Assembly: GCA_934561395.1 (NCBI GenBank)
Contig: CAKTGF010000002.1
Span: 248,001-312,000, forward strand
Direction of reading: 5' to 3'
From: an uncultured Eubacterium sp.
GTDB lineage: Bacteria; Bacillota; Clostridia; Oscillospirales; Acutalibacteraceae
Length of the DNA stretch: 64,000 nt
Shown here: piece after piece, positions 50,638 to 59,183 of the stretch
Numbering within the stretch: the first letter of the stretch is position 1
Layout: the number at the start of each line of letters is the position of its first letter
Program-made: the position numbers and the translations under genes
The notes under the pieces: generated by a model
Database searches by the model: none
Told to the model about the DNA's origin: nothing
Seen by the model: the letters and a program-made list of their open reading frames with translations, nothing else

Positions 50638-51483
50638 TTGAGCGCAAAATCTGTTGAAACAGAGCTTAATCATGACGTGAAAATGTTTAAGAAGTATAAA
50701 AACCTTCTTAGCGAGCTTACACGCAAAAATGTTAAGCTTAAATACAGAAATTCTTGGCTTGGTATTTTTTGGAGTTTTTTGCAGCCCCTTTTAAATATGA
50801 TAGTATTGTCTGTTGTATTCGGAAGTATTTTCGGCAGGCATAACAAGTATATTGTTTGTTACCCGGTGTGGCTGTTTTCAGGAAGACTTTTGTATGAGTT
50901 CTTCAACACTTCAACCACCCAAGCAATGACTTCATTCAGAAGAAATGCCGCAATCATAAAAAAGGTTTATGTGCCTAAATATATGTATCCCCTTTCTTCT
51001 GTGCTTTCAAGCTTTGTAAACTTTGCAATATCAATGATTTGCTATGTTTGCGTTTGGATTTTCTTTAAAATAACCGGCCTCAGCGGCGGCAGCGGACTTG
51101 AGATTACCTGGCATTTCTTAATGGCAATTGTGCCAATGTTTTTATTGTTGGTGCTTTCCACGGGTATCGGCTTGATTTTATCGGTGCTTGCGGTTTATTT
51201 TAGAGATGTTGAATACATTTATCAGGTTCTTATCAGGCTTATGATGTATTTGCTCCCTATCATTTACCCAATGCAAAAAATTCAGGAAAACCAGTGGCTC
51301 ACATTTGTTGTTAAGATAAATCCGCTTTATTCAATGATTGAGCTGTTCAGGCAGTGTGTGCTTTACGGCCAACTTATGAGCTGGAAAATGCTGCTTTATG
51401 CATTTGTTACCTCAACCGTTGTTTTGGTTTTGGGCATGCTCATTTTCAACTGGAAGAGCGACGATATTATCTACCACTTATAA
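50638..51483 (+). CDS. ABC-2 type polysaccharide/teichoic-acid export permease
   Basis: 281 residues from TTG 50638 (GAGG at 50626-50629, eight bases upstream). About six helices. The start NVKLKYRNSWLGIFWSFLQP is the signature of Wzm/TagG-type permeases that export polysaccharide or teichoic acid precursors. The matching ATPase (Wzt/TagH) normally lies directly next to it but is absent: the downstream DNA is a broken LRR gene. The partner must be elsewhere, or the gene is orphaned. Confidence 0.88.
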   Translation: MSAKSVETELNHDVKMFKKYKNLLSELTRKNVKLKYRNSWLGIFWSFLQPLLNMIVLSVVFGSIFGRHNKYIVCYPVWLFSGRLLYEFFNTSTTQAMTSFRRNAAIIKKVYVPKYMYPLSSVLSSFVNFAISMICYVCVWIFFKITGLSGGSGLEITWHFLMAIVPMFLLLVLSTGIGLILSVLAVYFRDVEYIYQVLIRLMMYLLPIIYPMQKIQENQWLTFVVKINPLYSMIELFRQCVLYGQLMSWKMLLYAFVTSTVVLVLGMLIFNWKSDDIIYHL

Positions 51484-51507
51484 TAAGCCAAATTTAATAT
51501 TTCACTT

Positions 51508-51535
51508 AGGGCAGGTTAACCTGCCCTTTGTTTTT
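51508..51535 (+). terminator. Intrinsic terminator of the permease gene
   Basis: Perfect 20-bp palindrome AGGGCAGGTT-AACCTGCCCT (51508-51527) followed by TTGTTTTTT. Confidence 0.9.
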
Positions 51536-51652
51536 TGTAAAAAAATCAGAAAAAATGTAAAATTTTGCCCCTTTAAGGGTACAAGTATATAGAGAGCTCT
51601 GCCGTAAATAAAATTTTGAGCAGGCACTGAATATTTGTTACGGGTGATGATT

Positions 51653-52619
51653 TTGAAAAAGCTGTTGGCAATTCTTTTGGCATTGGCGTTGGTGCTGATA
51701 CCGGGCAACGCACTGTTTACCGATAATTCAATAACTGTCGGAGTTGTAACAAGCAATAAAAGAATCACTTCATTCAGTAATTTTGGAAATGCTGTTGATA
51801 TTTACGCCGATGGCTAGGCGCTTAACAGCTATGACAAAAACGGTTTTAACATTTTCTGCACCGACATATACTGAAGAAAGCGGTTACCGTTTAACAAAGG
51901 CATCCTCAACACAGCAATACAATATTGCTGACAGATGCCAAATATTAGACCAAAAAGTAATCGAAGTTCCCGATGAAATAGATTCATATTCTGTGGAAGA
52001 AATCGGGAAATGGTGTTTTACCGGTAATAAAATTGTGGAAAAAATTATATTACCCGAAAGCGTTAAAAAAATTGGAATGTATGCGTTTGCCAACTGCCCT
52101 AATCTAAAAGAGGTCATTGCACCGGGTGTAGAAAATTGCGGCATATACGCTTTTGATAATTGTGAAAGCTTAATGAATATCGAAATGCCAAACTTAACTT
52201 CTGCAAACACAGGTGTTTTCAGAAATTGCACATCTCTCACAAATGCTAAATTAGGAATATTAGACGAAATTGATAACCACGCATTTTACGGCTGCGAAAA
52301 TTTGATGGAGCTTAACTCCCACATTCAAAAGGAAAATTGGGCGATTAACACATTTTATAATTGCAACTCCCTTATTTGCCCACTGTCGCCCCACGATTAC
52401 AGCTTTGCCGCCTGTGCCGACGGTGTGGTTACATACAAATGCAGCGATTGCGGCCGCACCACCAAACGGAGCACCGAGTATTTGCAGCAGCATTGGAGCA
52501 GCGCCCTGGCGGATAAAAGAAAGAGCAGCGGGCTGTTTGACTCCTACAAGCAGTTTGACCTTGTGCCCGACGGAATAATCAACGGCAAGGACTTTGCCAA
52601 AATCAATTATAAATACTGA
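51653..52619 (+). pseudogene. BspA-type leucine-rich-repeat protein with dockerin-like end, broken
   Basis: The frame starting TTG 51653 (GGTGAT upstream) encodes a signal peptide (MKKLLAILLALALVLIPGNA) but meets TAG at 51815-51817. After more codons (ALNSYDKNGFNIF) the protein sense moves to another frame near TACACTGAAG at about 51870. From there LRR_5 repeats are intact (GMYAFANCPNLKEV, GIYAFDNCESLMNI, GVFRNCTSLTNA), followed by a Cys-containing CSDCGRTTK stretch and a dockerin-like tail (FDLVPDGIINGKDFAKI). One nonsense change plus one frameshift separate signal and body, so no complete secreted product is expected unless it is recoded. Confidence 0.7.
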
Positions 52620-52632
52620 TAACATGATAAAG

Positions 52633-52664
52633 AAAAATCACTGTGATATTTCACAGCGATTTTT
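52633..52664. terminator. Bidirectional intrinsic terminator
   Basis: AAAAATCACTGTGA (52633-52646) pairs with TCACAGCGATTTTT (52651-52664) with one mismatch, between the LRR remnant and the small gene on the other strand. Confidence 0.85.
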
Positions 52665-52666
52665 CT

Positions 52667-52855
52667 TTATTGCTCGTTGGTTTCTTCATATTCCTTTGAA
52701 TATTCAACATTCTCCGTTGTGGGAATGGGCACGCCCATTTCCGTTTTGCCGTCAGGCTGAACGGTGGGGTTGTAAACGCTTTCGCAATATTTGTTTGTAA
52801 TTTCAGGGTCTAACTGATATTTTTGTTGGTAATCTCTTTTGGCTTTTTTAGGCAC
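52667..52855 (-). CDS. Small hydrophilic protein of unknown function
   Basis: 62 residues from GTG 52855, chosen because AAGGAG (52869-52864) is eight bases upstream; the ATG at 52861 is too close to it. The product is charged, has lysines at the N terminus (PKKAKRDYQQKYQ) and an acidic, proline-containing second half ending YEETNEQ. It has no membrane segment. No family was recognised. It lies upstream-terminated next to hemW and in the same direction, so may be read with it. Confidence 0.55.
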   Translation of the reverse strand: MPKKAKRDYQQKYQLDPEITNKYCESVYNPTVQPDGKTEMGVPIPTTENVEYSKEYEETNEQ

Positions 52856-52887
52856 TGTCATCACTCCTTGATGATAGTATGCCCGTA

Positions 52888-53922
52888 TTATGTCAGTTCA
52901 TTTATAATTGTGTTTGACACAAGCATGCCCTTGGGCGTAAGGGCAATTCTGTTTTCGGTTTCAACCAAAAAGCCTGCGTTAACCAGCGCCTTGTAGGGCT
53001 TTTTTATAAGCGTTTTTTCAATGCCCTCGCACAGCCTCAGGCCAAGCATTATTGCCTCCTGCCTGTCGCCGCCGTCGCCGTCCTGCACAAGGTTAAGGCT
53101 TTCGTCATAATAAAACCTTTTTCCGCCCCAAAACGAATGTGCGGTTGCACCAATGCCAAGGTAGGGAACAAGCCGCCAATATTTTGTGTTGTGCCTGCTT
53201 TCATAGCCGGGCACGGCAAAATTGCTTATTTCATATTGCTTAATACCCATTGACGACAGCGCTGCCACGGTTTTTAAATACATTTGCGCCGTCAAGTCGT
53301 CATCGGGCAGAGCAAGCCTATCTTTAAGGTCGTAAAATTTTGTGCCCTCCTCAATTTTCAGCATATATGCGGATATGTGCTTTACCTGCATTTTGTTTAT
53401 AAAATCAAGGGTTTGGTCAAGGGATTCAAGAGTTTGCTTTGGTGTGCCCAGCATAATATCAAGGCTGATATTTTCTATCCCTGCGTTTTTTGCGGCGTTT
53501 ATTGCCGCCTCCACCTGCACCCTGCCTGCTGAACGGCCCAGGGCAAAGCGTTCCCCGTCAACTGCGCTTTGCATGCCTATGCTCACACGGTTAATGCCGT
53601 ATTTTTTATAAAGCTTAAAGGCCTCGGTAAGGTTCTTTGATGGGTTACATTCAATTGTAATTTCGCTTTCGGGGTCAATTTCAAAATGCTTTTTGGCACT
53701 TGCAATAACGGCGCCTATCAACTCAGGCTCAATAATGCTCGGCGTGCCGCCACCAAAATAAACGGTGTCAAAGACACCGCCGTATTTTTCACTTTCGGTT
53801 ATAATTGTTTTTATATATTCCTCTGCTTCAAGGCAATTATATTTTTTGCTGTAAAAATCGCAATAGGGGCACTTTGATTTGCAAAAGGGAATATGGTAAT
53901 AAAGCCCTGCTTTTTCTTTCAT
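52888..53922 (-). CDS. hemW: Radical SAM heme chaperone HemW-like
   Basis: 344 residues. The radical SAM cluster motif CKSKCPYC (CxxxCxxC) is at 14-21, followed by DFYS as in HemW. The GGGTPS SAM-binding segment is near 58, and the C-terminal HemW domain is present. It was long annotated as oxygen-independent coproporphyrinogen oxidase; HemW proteins instead carry heme to target enzymes. No heme biosynthesis genes adjoin it. Confidence 0.92.
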   Translation of the reverse strand: MKEKAGLYYHIPFCKSKCPYCDFYSKKYNCLEAEEYIKTIITESEKYGGVFDTVYFGGGTPSIIEPELIGAVIASAKKHFEIDPESEITIECNPSKNLTEAFKLYKKYGINRVSIGMQSAVDGERFALGRSAGRVQVEAAINAAKNAGIENISLDIMLGTPKQTLESLDQTLDFINKMQVKHISAYMLKIEEGTKFYDLKDRLALPDDDLTAQMYLKTVAALSSMGIKQYEISNFAVPGYESRHNTKYWRLVPYLGIGATAHSFWGGKRFYYDESLNLVQDGDGGDRQEAIMLGLRLCEGIEKTLIKKPYKALVNAGFLVETENRIALTPKGMLVSNTIINELT

Positions 53923-53927
53923 GGGGT

Positions 53928-54461
53928 TCAGCTCTTTCTTTTGATAACATCAACCATAATTTTTCTGAGCTCTGTTCTGTCATAAGCGGGGAGGGGCTGG
54001 GTAATAGCGTCAAGCACTCCGCCCACAACAAAGGTTACCTTTGTAACCTGATGATAATTGTCGTTAATGTTAAGGTTGTTTTCCTTGCAGATTGACTCAA
54101 CAAACTTTTCTTTAAGCATTCTTATGGAGCTGTCGTAAACAACGCTGTTTTTAAACTTGATTATAAATTGCATATTGCCCTCAATGGTATCCAATATAGT
54201 ATCAATAACCTCCTCGGGATGATATGCAACCTCTGAATATTTAATATTATCGCTTAAATGAATAACCCTGTCGGTAAAAAGGTCAAAGCACTTTTTAAAA
54301 CAATCCTCAATGCTGCTGTAATGCAAATAAAAGGTGCTTTTGTTAATGCCTGCCTTTTCGCAAAGCTCAATAACGGTTATTTTTTCAAGGTCTTTTTCTG
54401 TTGACAGGTCAAATATTGCATTAAAAATAGCAGACCTGGTTTTTAACACTCTTTTGTCCAT
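53928..54461 (-). CDS. TetR/AcrR family transcriptional regulator
   Basis: 177 residues from ATG 54461 (GGAGG eight bases upstream). The HTH at about 22-45 reads ITVIELCEKAGINKSTFYLHYSS, followed by a TetR_C helical domain. It ends five bases before hemW starts on the same strand and is divergent from the SDR gene, so it likely controls the SDR-symporter unit and perhaps hemW by readthrough. The ligand is unknown. Confidence 0.92.
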   Translation of the reverse strand: MDKRVLKTRSAIFNAIFDLSTEKDLEKITVIELCEKAGINKSTFYLHYSSIEDCFKKCFDLFTDRVIHLSDNIKYSEVAYHPEEVIDTILDTIEGNMQFIIKFKNSVVYDSSIRMLKEKFVESICKENNLNINDNYHQVTKVTFVVGGVLDAITQPLPAYDRTELRKIMVDVIKRKS

Positions 54462-54540
54462 AAAAAATGCCTCCACGCATCTATAATGGAATGATAACAT
54501 AAAAATTTTGTATATTCAATACATTTTTACCTTAGTGCAC

Positions 54541-54616
54541 AAATTGTTACATATATTTACAATTTGGCTTAGTTTGGAAATTAGTTATTGTAATAATAAA
54601 TTATTTATAGTATAAT
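54541..54616 (+). promoter_or_regulatory. SDR promoter and candidate TetR operator
   Basis: TTGTAA (54588-54593), 17-bp spacer, TATAAT (54611-54616) drive the SDR gene. Upstream AAATTGT (54541-54547) and ACAATTT (54559-54565) form an inverted repeat with an 11-base centre in the divergent gap, a likely site for the neighbouring TetR protein. Confidence 0.5.
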
Positions 54617-54648
54617 AAGTTGAATATTATTAGATGGAGGCTATTGCT

Positions 54649-55485
54649 ATGGAATGCTGGCTTAATAACAAAACAGTAGTGGTTACCGGTGCGTCGGGCG
54701 GTATGGGCGCAGGCATCGCGGCCACTCTTATCAAAAAACATAACTGCACCGTTATCGGTGTTGCCCGTTCTGAACCTAAAATGTTAAAGTTTATTGAAGA
54801 GCTTGGTGCCGATTACGCATCTAAGTTTTCATACAGGCTTTTTGATGTTTCGGTTAAAGAGAATTGGGAAAGCTTTGCTCAGGAGTTAAAGGACAACGGC
54901 GTTAAGGTTGACATTTTGGTTAACAACGCAGGCATTTTGCCAAAGTTTAAGAGATTTGACAGATACTCTTATGACGAAATCGAAAAGGCAATGAACATTA
55001 ACTTCTACTCCTGCATTTATTCAACAAAAACTCTTCTTCCCATGCTTTTGGAGTCCTCATCTCCTGCCGTTATCAACATTGATTCATCGGCAGCGCTTAT
55101 GACCCTTGCGGGCACCTCAATGTATTCATCATCAAAGGCTGCCCTCAGAGCGTTTACAGAGGCTTTAAGGGTTGAATTTGCAGGCAAAATGTATGTCGGC
55201 CTTGTTTGCCCCGGCTTTACAAAGACCGATATTTTCCGCAACCAGGGCGCAGAAAGCAACAGCAACGGCCAAAAGGTTATGAATATGATTTCAACCGATT
55301 GCGACATTATGGTAAAGCGCATTATGCGTGGAATTGAAAACAAATACCCAATGCAGGTTAGGGGCTTTGACGCTCACGCTATGTCAATTGCCAACAGAGT
55401 TGCACCTGTATATGGTTCAAAGCTTTTCTCGTCTGTTATGAGAATGGCTAATGTTGACATCTTCAAAGAGGTTTTCAGCGATTAA
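54649..55485 (+). CDS. Short-chain dehydrogenase/reductase
   Basis: 278 residues from ATG 54649 (GGAGG at 54636-54640, eight bases upstream). Rossmann motif TGASGGMGAGIA near 12-23, NNAG near 90, and the catalytic Ser/Tyr/Lys set with YSSSK near 160. The substrate is unknown. A GPH symporter downstream and a TetR gene upstream suggest inducible uptake and oxidation/reduction of one small molecule, such as a sugar, polyol or steroid. Steroid dehydrogenases of gut Clostridia are SDRs, but nothing here proves that use. Confidence 0.9.
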   Translation: MECWLNNKTVVVTGASGGMGAGIAATLIKKHNCTVIGVARSEPKMLKFIEELGADYASKFSYRLFDVSVKENWESFAQELKDNGVKVDILVNNAGILPKFKRFDRYSYDEIEKAMNINFYSCIYSTKTLLPMLLESSSPAVINIDSSAALMTLAGTSMYSSSKAALRAFTEALRVEFAGKMYVGLVCPGFTKTDIFRNQGAESNSNGQKVMNMISTDCDIMVKRIMRGIENKYPMQVRGFDAHAMSIANRVAPVYGSKLFSSVMRMANVDIFKEVFSD

Positions 55486-55498
55486 TTAATAAGTTTAG

Positions 55499-55531
55499 GA
55501 TAGGCAAGGTTTTATTTAAACTTTGCCTATC
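55499..55531 (+). terminator. Hairpin between SDR and symporter genes
   Basis: GATAGGCAAGGTTT (55499-55512) pairs with AAACTTTGCCTATC (55518-55531) with one G-U; a moderate T-rich tail follows. It may trim expression of the symporter relative to the SDR. Confidence 0.65.
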
Positions 55532-55558
55532 TGCATTTTATTTTAAAGGGGAATTTTT

Positions 55559-57001
55559 ATGGATAGTGTTTCAACAACAAAAAAGTATTTAAGCTTTAAA
55601 GAAATTGCTGCCTACAGCCTCGGCCTTTTCGGATTTCAGGCAGTTGTGGGCCTTTTAAACTCCTATCAGGCAGAGTTTGACGGCTCAATTTTAGGCGCAA
55701 ATGTTATTACCGTTGCAATATTAATTCTTATTGCAAAAATCCTTTCGGCAGTTGCCGACCCGATTGTAGGTAACCTTGTCGACCGCTCAAAAAGCAAGCT
55801 GGGCAAGTTTAAGTCAATGATTGCATATTCAATCATTCCGCTTGTTGTTTTTACAGCGCTGATTTTTGTTAAGGTTCCGTTTAAGGGCTTTGGCCTTTAT
55901 GCTTGGGTTTTTGTTACATACCTTATTTGGTCAATTGCAATGACAATGGGCGATGTTCCCTCACAGGGCATTGCCGCCGCTTTAACACCAAACCCAACAG
56001 AAAGAACAAATGTTGTTTCAATTTCAAACACCTTCAAGCAGGTTGGTTTTTCCGCTTGTGTTGTTATTGTTCCTATCGTTTGCCTTATCATACCAAACGG
56101 CTCAAGGGTTTTTGTTAAAAAAGGCGAGGTTGACGACCCGATGATTGCCAGCGAGTATTTTTGGGTTGCAGTTCTTACCGCAATTTTGGGCTGTGCGCTT
56201 TTCGCACTTATTCCGCTTATTAACAAAGAGCGTGTTGTTGTTGAAAATAACGAAAAAACAACAGCAAAGGATATGCTTGCGGCTATTAAAAACAACAAGC
56301 CCCTTATGCTTGTTATTATTTCATATTTCCTTGGCTTCGGCCGTCAAATGGCTATGGGTATTCAGGTTCAGGCAGCCAATGTTCTTTTAGGCTCTCAAAA
56401 CCTTGTTGCCGTTTTGGGCATTGTTACCGCAGTGGGTTCAATGATTTCAATGGCGCTTTGCCCGTTGCTTATTAAAAAGCTTGATGAAAGAAAGGCTTAC
56501 ATTCTTCTTTCCGTTTACGGCTTTGCCGCTTCGATTTTCTCATTTATCGTGGGTCATTTTTGGTTCAATGATCCCGATAATATGGTGCTTACGGTTCTTT
56601 TCTATGCGTCATTGTTCCTTATCGGTTTGCAGTTCGGCGCAGTAACCCTTATGCCCATGATTATGACAGCAGACGCTGTTGACTATTATGAATATGAAAC
56701 CGGCAAGAGAATGGAGGGCGCTGCTTATTCAATCCTTACCTTAACAATTAAGGTTTGCCTTGCACTGGGCACAGCAGTCGGCCTTATCTTTGTTCAACTT
56801 TCCGGTTATTATGACACAATGGCTTCAAACGGCTCGTTTGCTCCCCAAACAAAGGATATTATCTTCTTTGCTTACACAGCATTGCCGGGCATTCTTGCTC
56901 TTCTTTCTGTAATTCCTATGTTTAAGTATGACATTGTGGGCGAAAAGAAAACTATGATTACCGAGGCTCTTGCAAAGCGCAGAGGAACTAAGGAAGACTG
57001 A
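55559..57001 (+). CDS. GPH-family (glycoside-pentoside-hexuronide) cation symporter
   Basis: 480 residues with about twelve helices. The motif SAVADPIVGNLVDRSKSKLGKFK (split at about 62-84) is the MelB/GPH cation and sugar signature. Members bring in melibiose, xylosides or glucuronides with Na+ or H+; some are used for other amphipathic compounds. AGGGG precedes the ATG. It is the second gene of the SDR unit. The substrate is unproven. Confidence 0.9.
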   Translation: MDSVSTTKKYLSFKEIAAYSLGLFGFQAVVGLLNSYQAEFDGSILGANVITVAILILIAKILSAVADPIVGNLVDRSKSKLGKFKSMIAYSIIPLVVFTALIFVKVPFKGFGLYAWVFVTYLIWSIAMTMGDVPSQGIAAALTPNPTERTNVVSISNTFKQVGFSACVVIVPIVCLIIPNGSRVFVKKGEVDDPMIASEYFWVAVLTAILGCALFALIPLINKERVVVENNEKTTAKDMLAAIKNNKPLMLVIISYFLGFGRQMAMGIQVQAANVLLGSQNLVAVLGIVTAVGSMISMALCPLLIKKLDERKAYILLSVYGFAASIFSFIVGHFWFNDPDNMVLTVLFYASLFLIGLQFGAVTLMPMIMTADAVDYYEYETGKRMEGAAYSILTLTIKVCLALGTAVGLIFVQLSGYYDTMASNGSFAPQTKDIIFFAYTALPGILALLSVIPMFKYDIVGEKKTMITEALAKRRGTKED

Positions 57002-57032
57002 TAATTTAACTTGTTTTATGTGAGGATTTTGT

Positions 57033-57950
57033 ATGTTTTGTAGTAAATGCGGGGCACAGCTCCCTGATAATGCGGCGTTTTGCACTGCCTGCGGCACTGC
57101 GGTTGAAAACGGTCAGCCTGCCGTTGGCGGCGGAGCACCACAGCCCCTGCCACCTAAAAAGTCCAAAAAGGGTTTGATAATCGGTATTATCGCAGGCGTG
57201 GTTGTGGTTGTTGCAATCGTTGTGGCAGTGCTTTTCGGCACAGGCGCAATCGGCGGTAAGGACAGCGGCGACAGCGAGGATAATAAAACTACCTCCTCAC
57301 AGCAGGAAACAGAAGATAATAACGATTCTTTATATTCACACCCGGTAAATGTGGGCACTAAAATAAGTTTCGGTTCTTATGAACAGGATAACGATACATC
57401 AAACGGTAAAGAGGATGTTGAATGGCTTGTTCTTGCAAAAAAGGGTAACAAAATACTTGTTATCAGTGAAAAAGCTATTGATTGTCAACCGTATAATATA
57501 GACCCTGCAATGGGAGATCCCGAAGATGTTACATGGGAAAACTGCACTCTCCGCAAATGGTTGAATGATGATTTCCTCAATACGGCTTTCAGCGCAGAGG
57601 AACAGGCAAAAATTCTAACTACAAATGTTACTGCAGATAAAAACCCCTCATACGATACCGACCCGGGCAATGCAACCAAAGATAAGGTGTTTTTGCTCAG
57701 TATCAATGAGGCAAACAAGTATTTTGACTCAGACATTGAAAAACAGTGCAAATCTACAGCTTATGCCCGTGCCAACGAATCTTCCGAATATGAAGGCGAA
57801 TTTGACTTTTGGTGGCTGCGTTCGCCGGGTAATTATCAAAATTATGCTGCCAATGTCGGCGACGACGGAATGATTTATGAGAACGGCATTGATGTGAATA
57901 ACGCCAATAATACTGTTCGCCCGGCTTTGTGGATAAATCTTGAACAGTAA
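57033..57950 (+). CDS. Zinc-ribbon/TM protein with DUF6273-type extracellular domain
   Basis: 305 residues. Zinc ribbon C3/C6/C17/C20 (MFCSKCGAQLPDNAAFCTAC), Pro-rich linker PQPLPPKKSKKG, and one helix at about 44-66 (GLIIGIIAGVVVVVAIVVAV). A Ser/Thr/Asp-rich spacer follows, then from about 105 a domain with WLVLAKKGNK, CTLRKWLNDDF, VFLLSINEANKYF, WWLRSPG and VRPALWINLE. I recognise the last as DUF6273; it resembles C-type-lectin-like folds. GAGG lies before the ATG. The first 75 codons are almost identical in DNA to those of the next gene. Confidence 0.85.
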   Translation: MFCSKCGAQLPDNAAFCTACGTAVENGQPAVGGGAPQPLPPKKSKKGLIIGIIAGVVVVVAIVVAVLFGTGAIGGKDSGDSEDNKTTSSQQETEDNNDSLYSHPVNVGTKISFGSYEQDNDTSNGKEDVEWLVLAKKGNKILVISEKAIDCQPYNIDPAMGDPEDVTWENCTLRKWLNDDFLNTAFSAEEQAKILTTNVTADKNPSYDTDPGNATKDKVFLLSINEANKYFDSDIEKQCKSTAYARANESSEYEGEFDFWWLRSPGNYQNYAANVGDDGMIYENGIDVNNANNTVRPALWINLEQ

Positions 57951-57994
57951 CTTTTAAAATTTAATTATTATACATATTGAAATGGAGTATTTAT

Positions 57995-59143
57995 ATGTTT
58001 TGTAGTAAATGCGGGGCACAGCTCCCTGATAATGCGGCGTTTTGCACTGCCTGCGGCACTGCGGTTGAAAACGGTCAACCTGCCGTCGGCGGAGCACCAC
58101 AGCCCCTGCCGCCTAAAAAGTCCAAAAAAGGCTTAATAATCGGCATTATCGCAGGCGTGGTTGTGGTTGTTGCAATCGTTGTGGCAGTGCTTTTCGGCAC
58201 AGGCGCAATCGGCGGTAATAACCGAGAGGAAAGCCAAACTACTACATCACAGAAAACAGAACAATCACAAGAAAACGAAGGTAATACAATTGGCGAGGTA
58301 AGAGCGGGCGATTGGAACAAGGTTACCGAGGATGAGGATAGCGACAAGGTTGTAATTAATGAATTTCAACCGGGTACTTACGGTGGGGTTGAGTTTAACT
58401 CAATTGATGATGTAGTTAACTACTATGTAAAGGCTTATAATTACACAAAGAGCCTTACTGCTGAATACACAACAGAGGATGGCTCAACGGCAACATACTA
58501 CAAACTCCTTGGCGATGAGGACCTTCAGGTTGAAAACGTTCTTGTTGACGGTTCAAGCAATGATACAATTAACAGCTTTGTACCAACACTTGTTAGCAGC
58601 CTTTTCAAACCCGGCACATACGGTCTTGTTCCAAGTACCAACAGGGATCCTAAGCGAGATACTAACAATTATGATGAAAGCTCCAATTATAATACACATT
58701 ATGATTTCAGAAAATCGTATTTAACCGTTGATGATGTTTTAATGGCTAATGTTTCTGAAAGCGGCGGAAAAATTGTTTTACAGATTCAGCCTAAATCTGC
58801 TGAAATGTCAATTCCCGGTGAAGATTCACAAGGAAGATTTTTTAAAACATTCGATAACGCAGAGGATACAATTGATAGCATTCAACAGCTTTCATGGGAT
58901 AGCGGAACAATAAAAAACAATTGTGTTATAAAGTATAAGGGTGGTGTCGGTATCATTGTGATTGACCCTGCAACAAACGAAATTACACAAGCTGATTATG
59001 AAACGAAAGCTAATGTTAGCTTAACTCATGCTAATGTTCTTACTATTAAGAACAAAAGTGTTTCGTTGGATTTTACTTTCAAAAACCATTATCCTGCCTC
59101 GGACGAATATCTTGAAAATTCAAAGAATATAAAGAGAAAATAA
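57995..59143 (+). CDS. Zinc-ribbon/TM protein carrying the lipoprotein domain of 26586
   Basis: 382 residues from ATG 57995 (GGAG at 57984-57987, seven bases upstream). It has the same zinc ribbon, linker and helix as its left neighbour, down to nearly all bases. After about residue 76 the sequence is unrelated to that neighbour. A short Gln/Glu/Thr spacer leads to a 280-residue domain (GDWNKVTEDE ... HYPASDEYLEN) that is the full-length relative of the lipoprotein at 26586-27560. The same extracellular domain thus has two anchors in this genome. Its function is unknown. Confidence 0.83.
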   Translation: MFCSKCGAQLPDNAAFCTACGTAVENGQPAVGGAPQPLPPKKSKKGLIIGIIAGVVVVVAIVVAVLFGTGAIGGNNREESQTTTSQKTEQSQENEGNTIGEVRAGDWNKVTEDEDSDKVVINEFQPGTYGGVEFNSIDDVVNYYVKAYNYTKSLTAEYTTEDGSTATYYKLLGDEDLQVENVLVDGSSNDTINSFVPTLVSSLFKPGTYGLVPSTNRDPKRDTNNYDESSNYNTHYDFRKSYLTVDDVLMANVSESGGKIVLQIQPKSAEMSIPGEDSQGRFFKTFDNAEDTIDSIQQLSWDSGTIKNNCVIKYKGGVGIIVIDPATNEITQADYETKANVSLTHANVLTIKNKSVSLDFTFKNHYPASDEYLENSKNIKRK

Positions 59144-59158
59144 TTATTATATATTAAA

Positions 59159-59182
59159 AGGGAGTATTTAAGGGAGTATTTA
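59159..59182 (+). repeat. 12-bp tandem duplication carrying the ribosome site
   Basis: AGGGAGTATTTA occurs twice in a row (59159-59170 and 59171-59182) directly before the ATG at 59184. The second copy provides the functional GGGAG at normal spacing, the first is a spare. Confidence 0.85.
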
Positions 59183-59183
59183 T

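Noticed and set aside
57033..57950. Diversity-generating retroelement target, because the DUF6273 domain looks lectin-like
   Set aside because: No reverse transcriptase, template repeat or variable repeat is present in the window.
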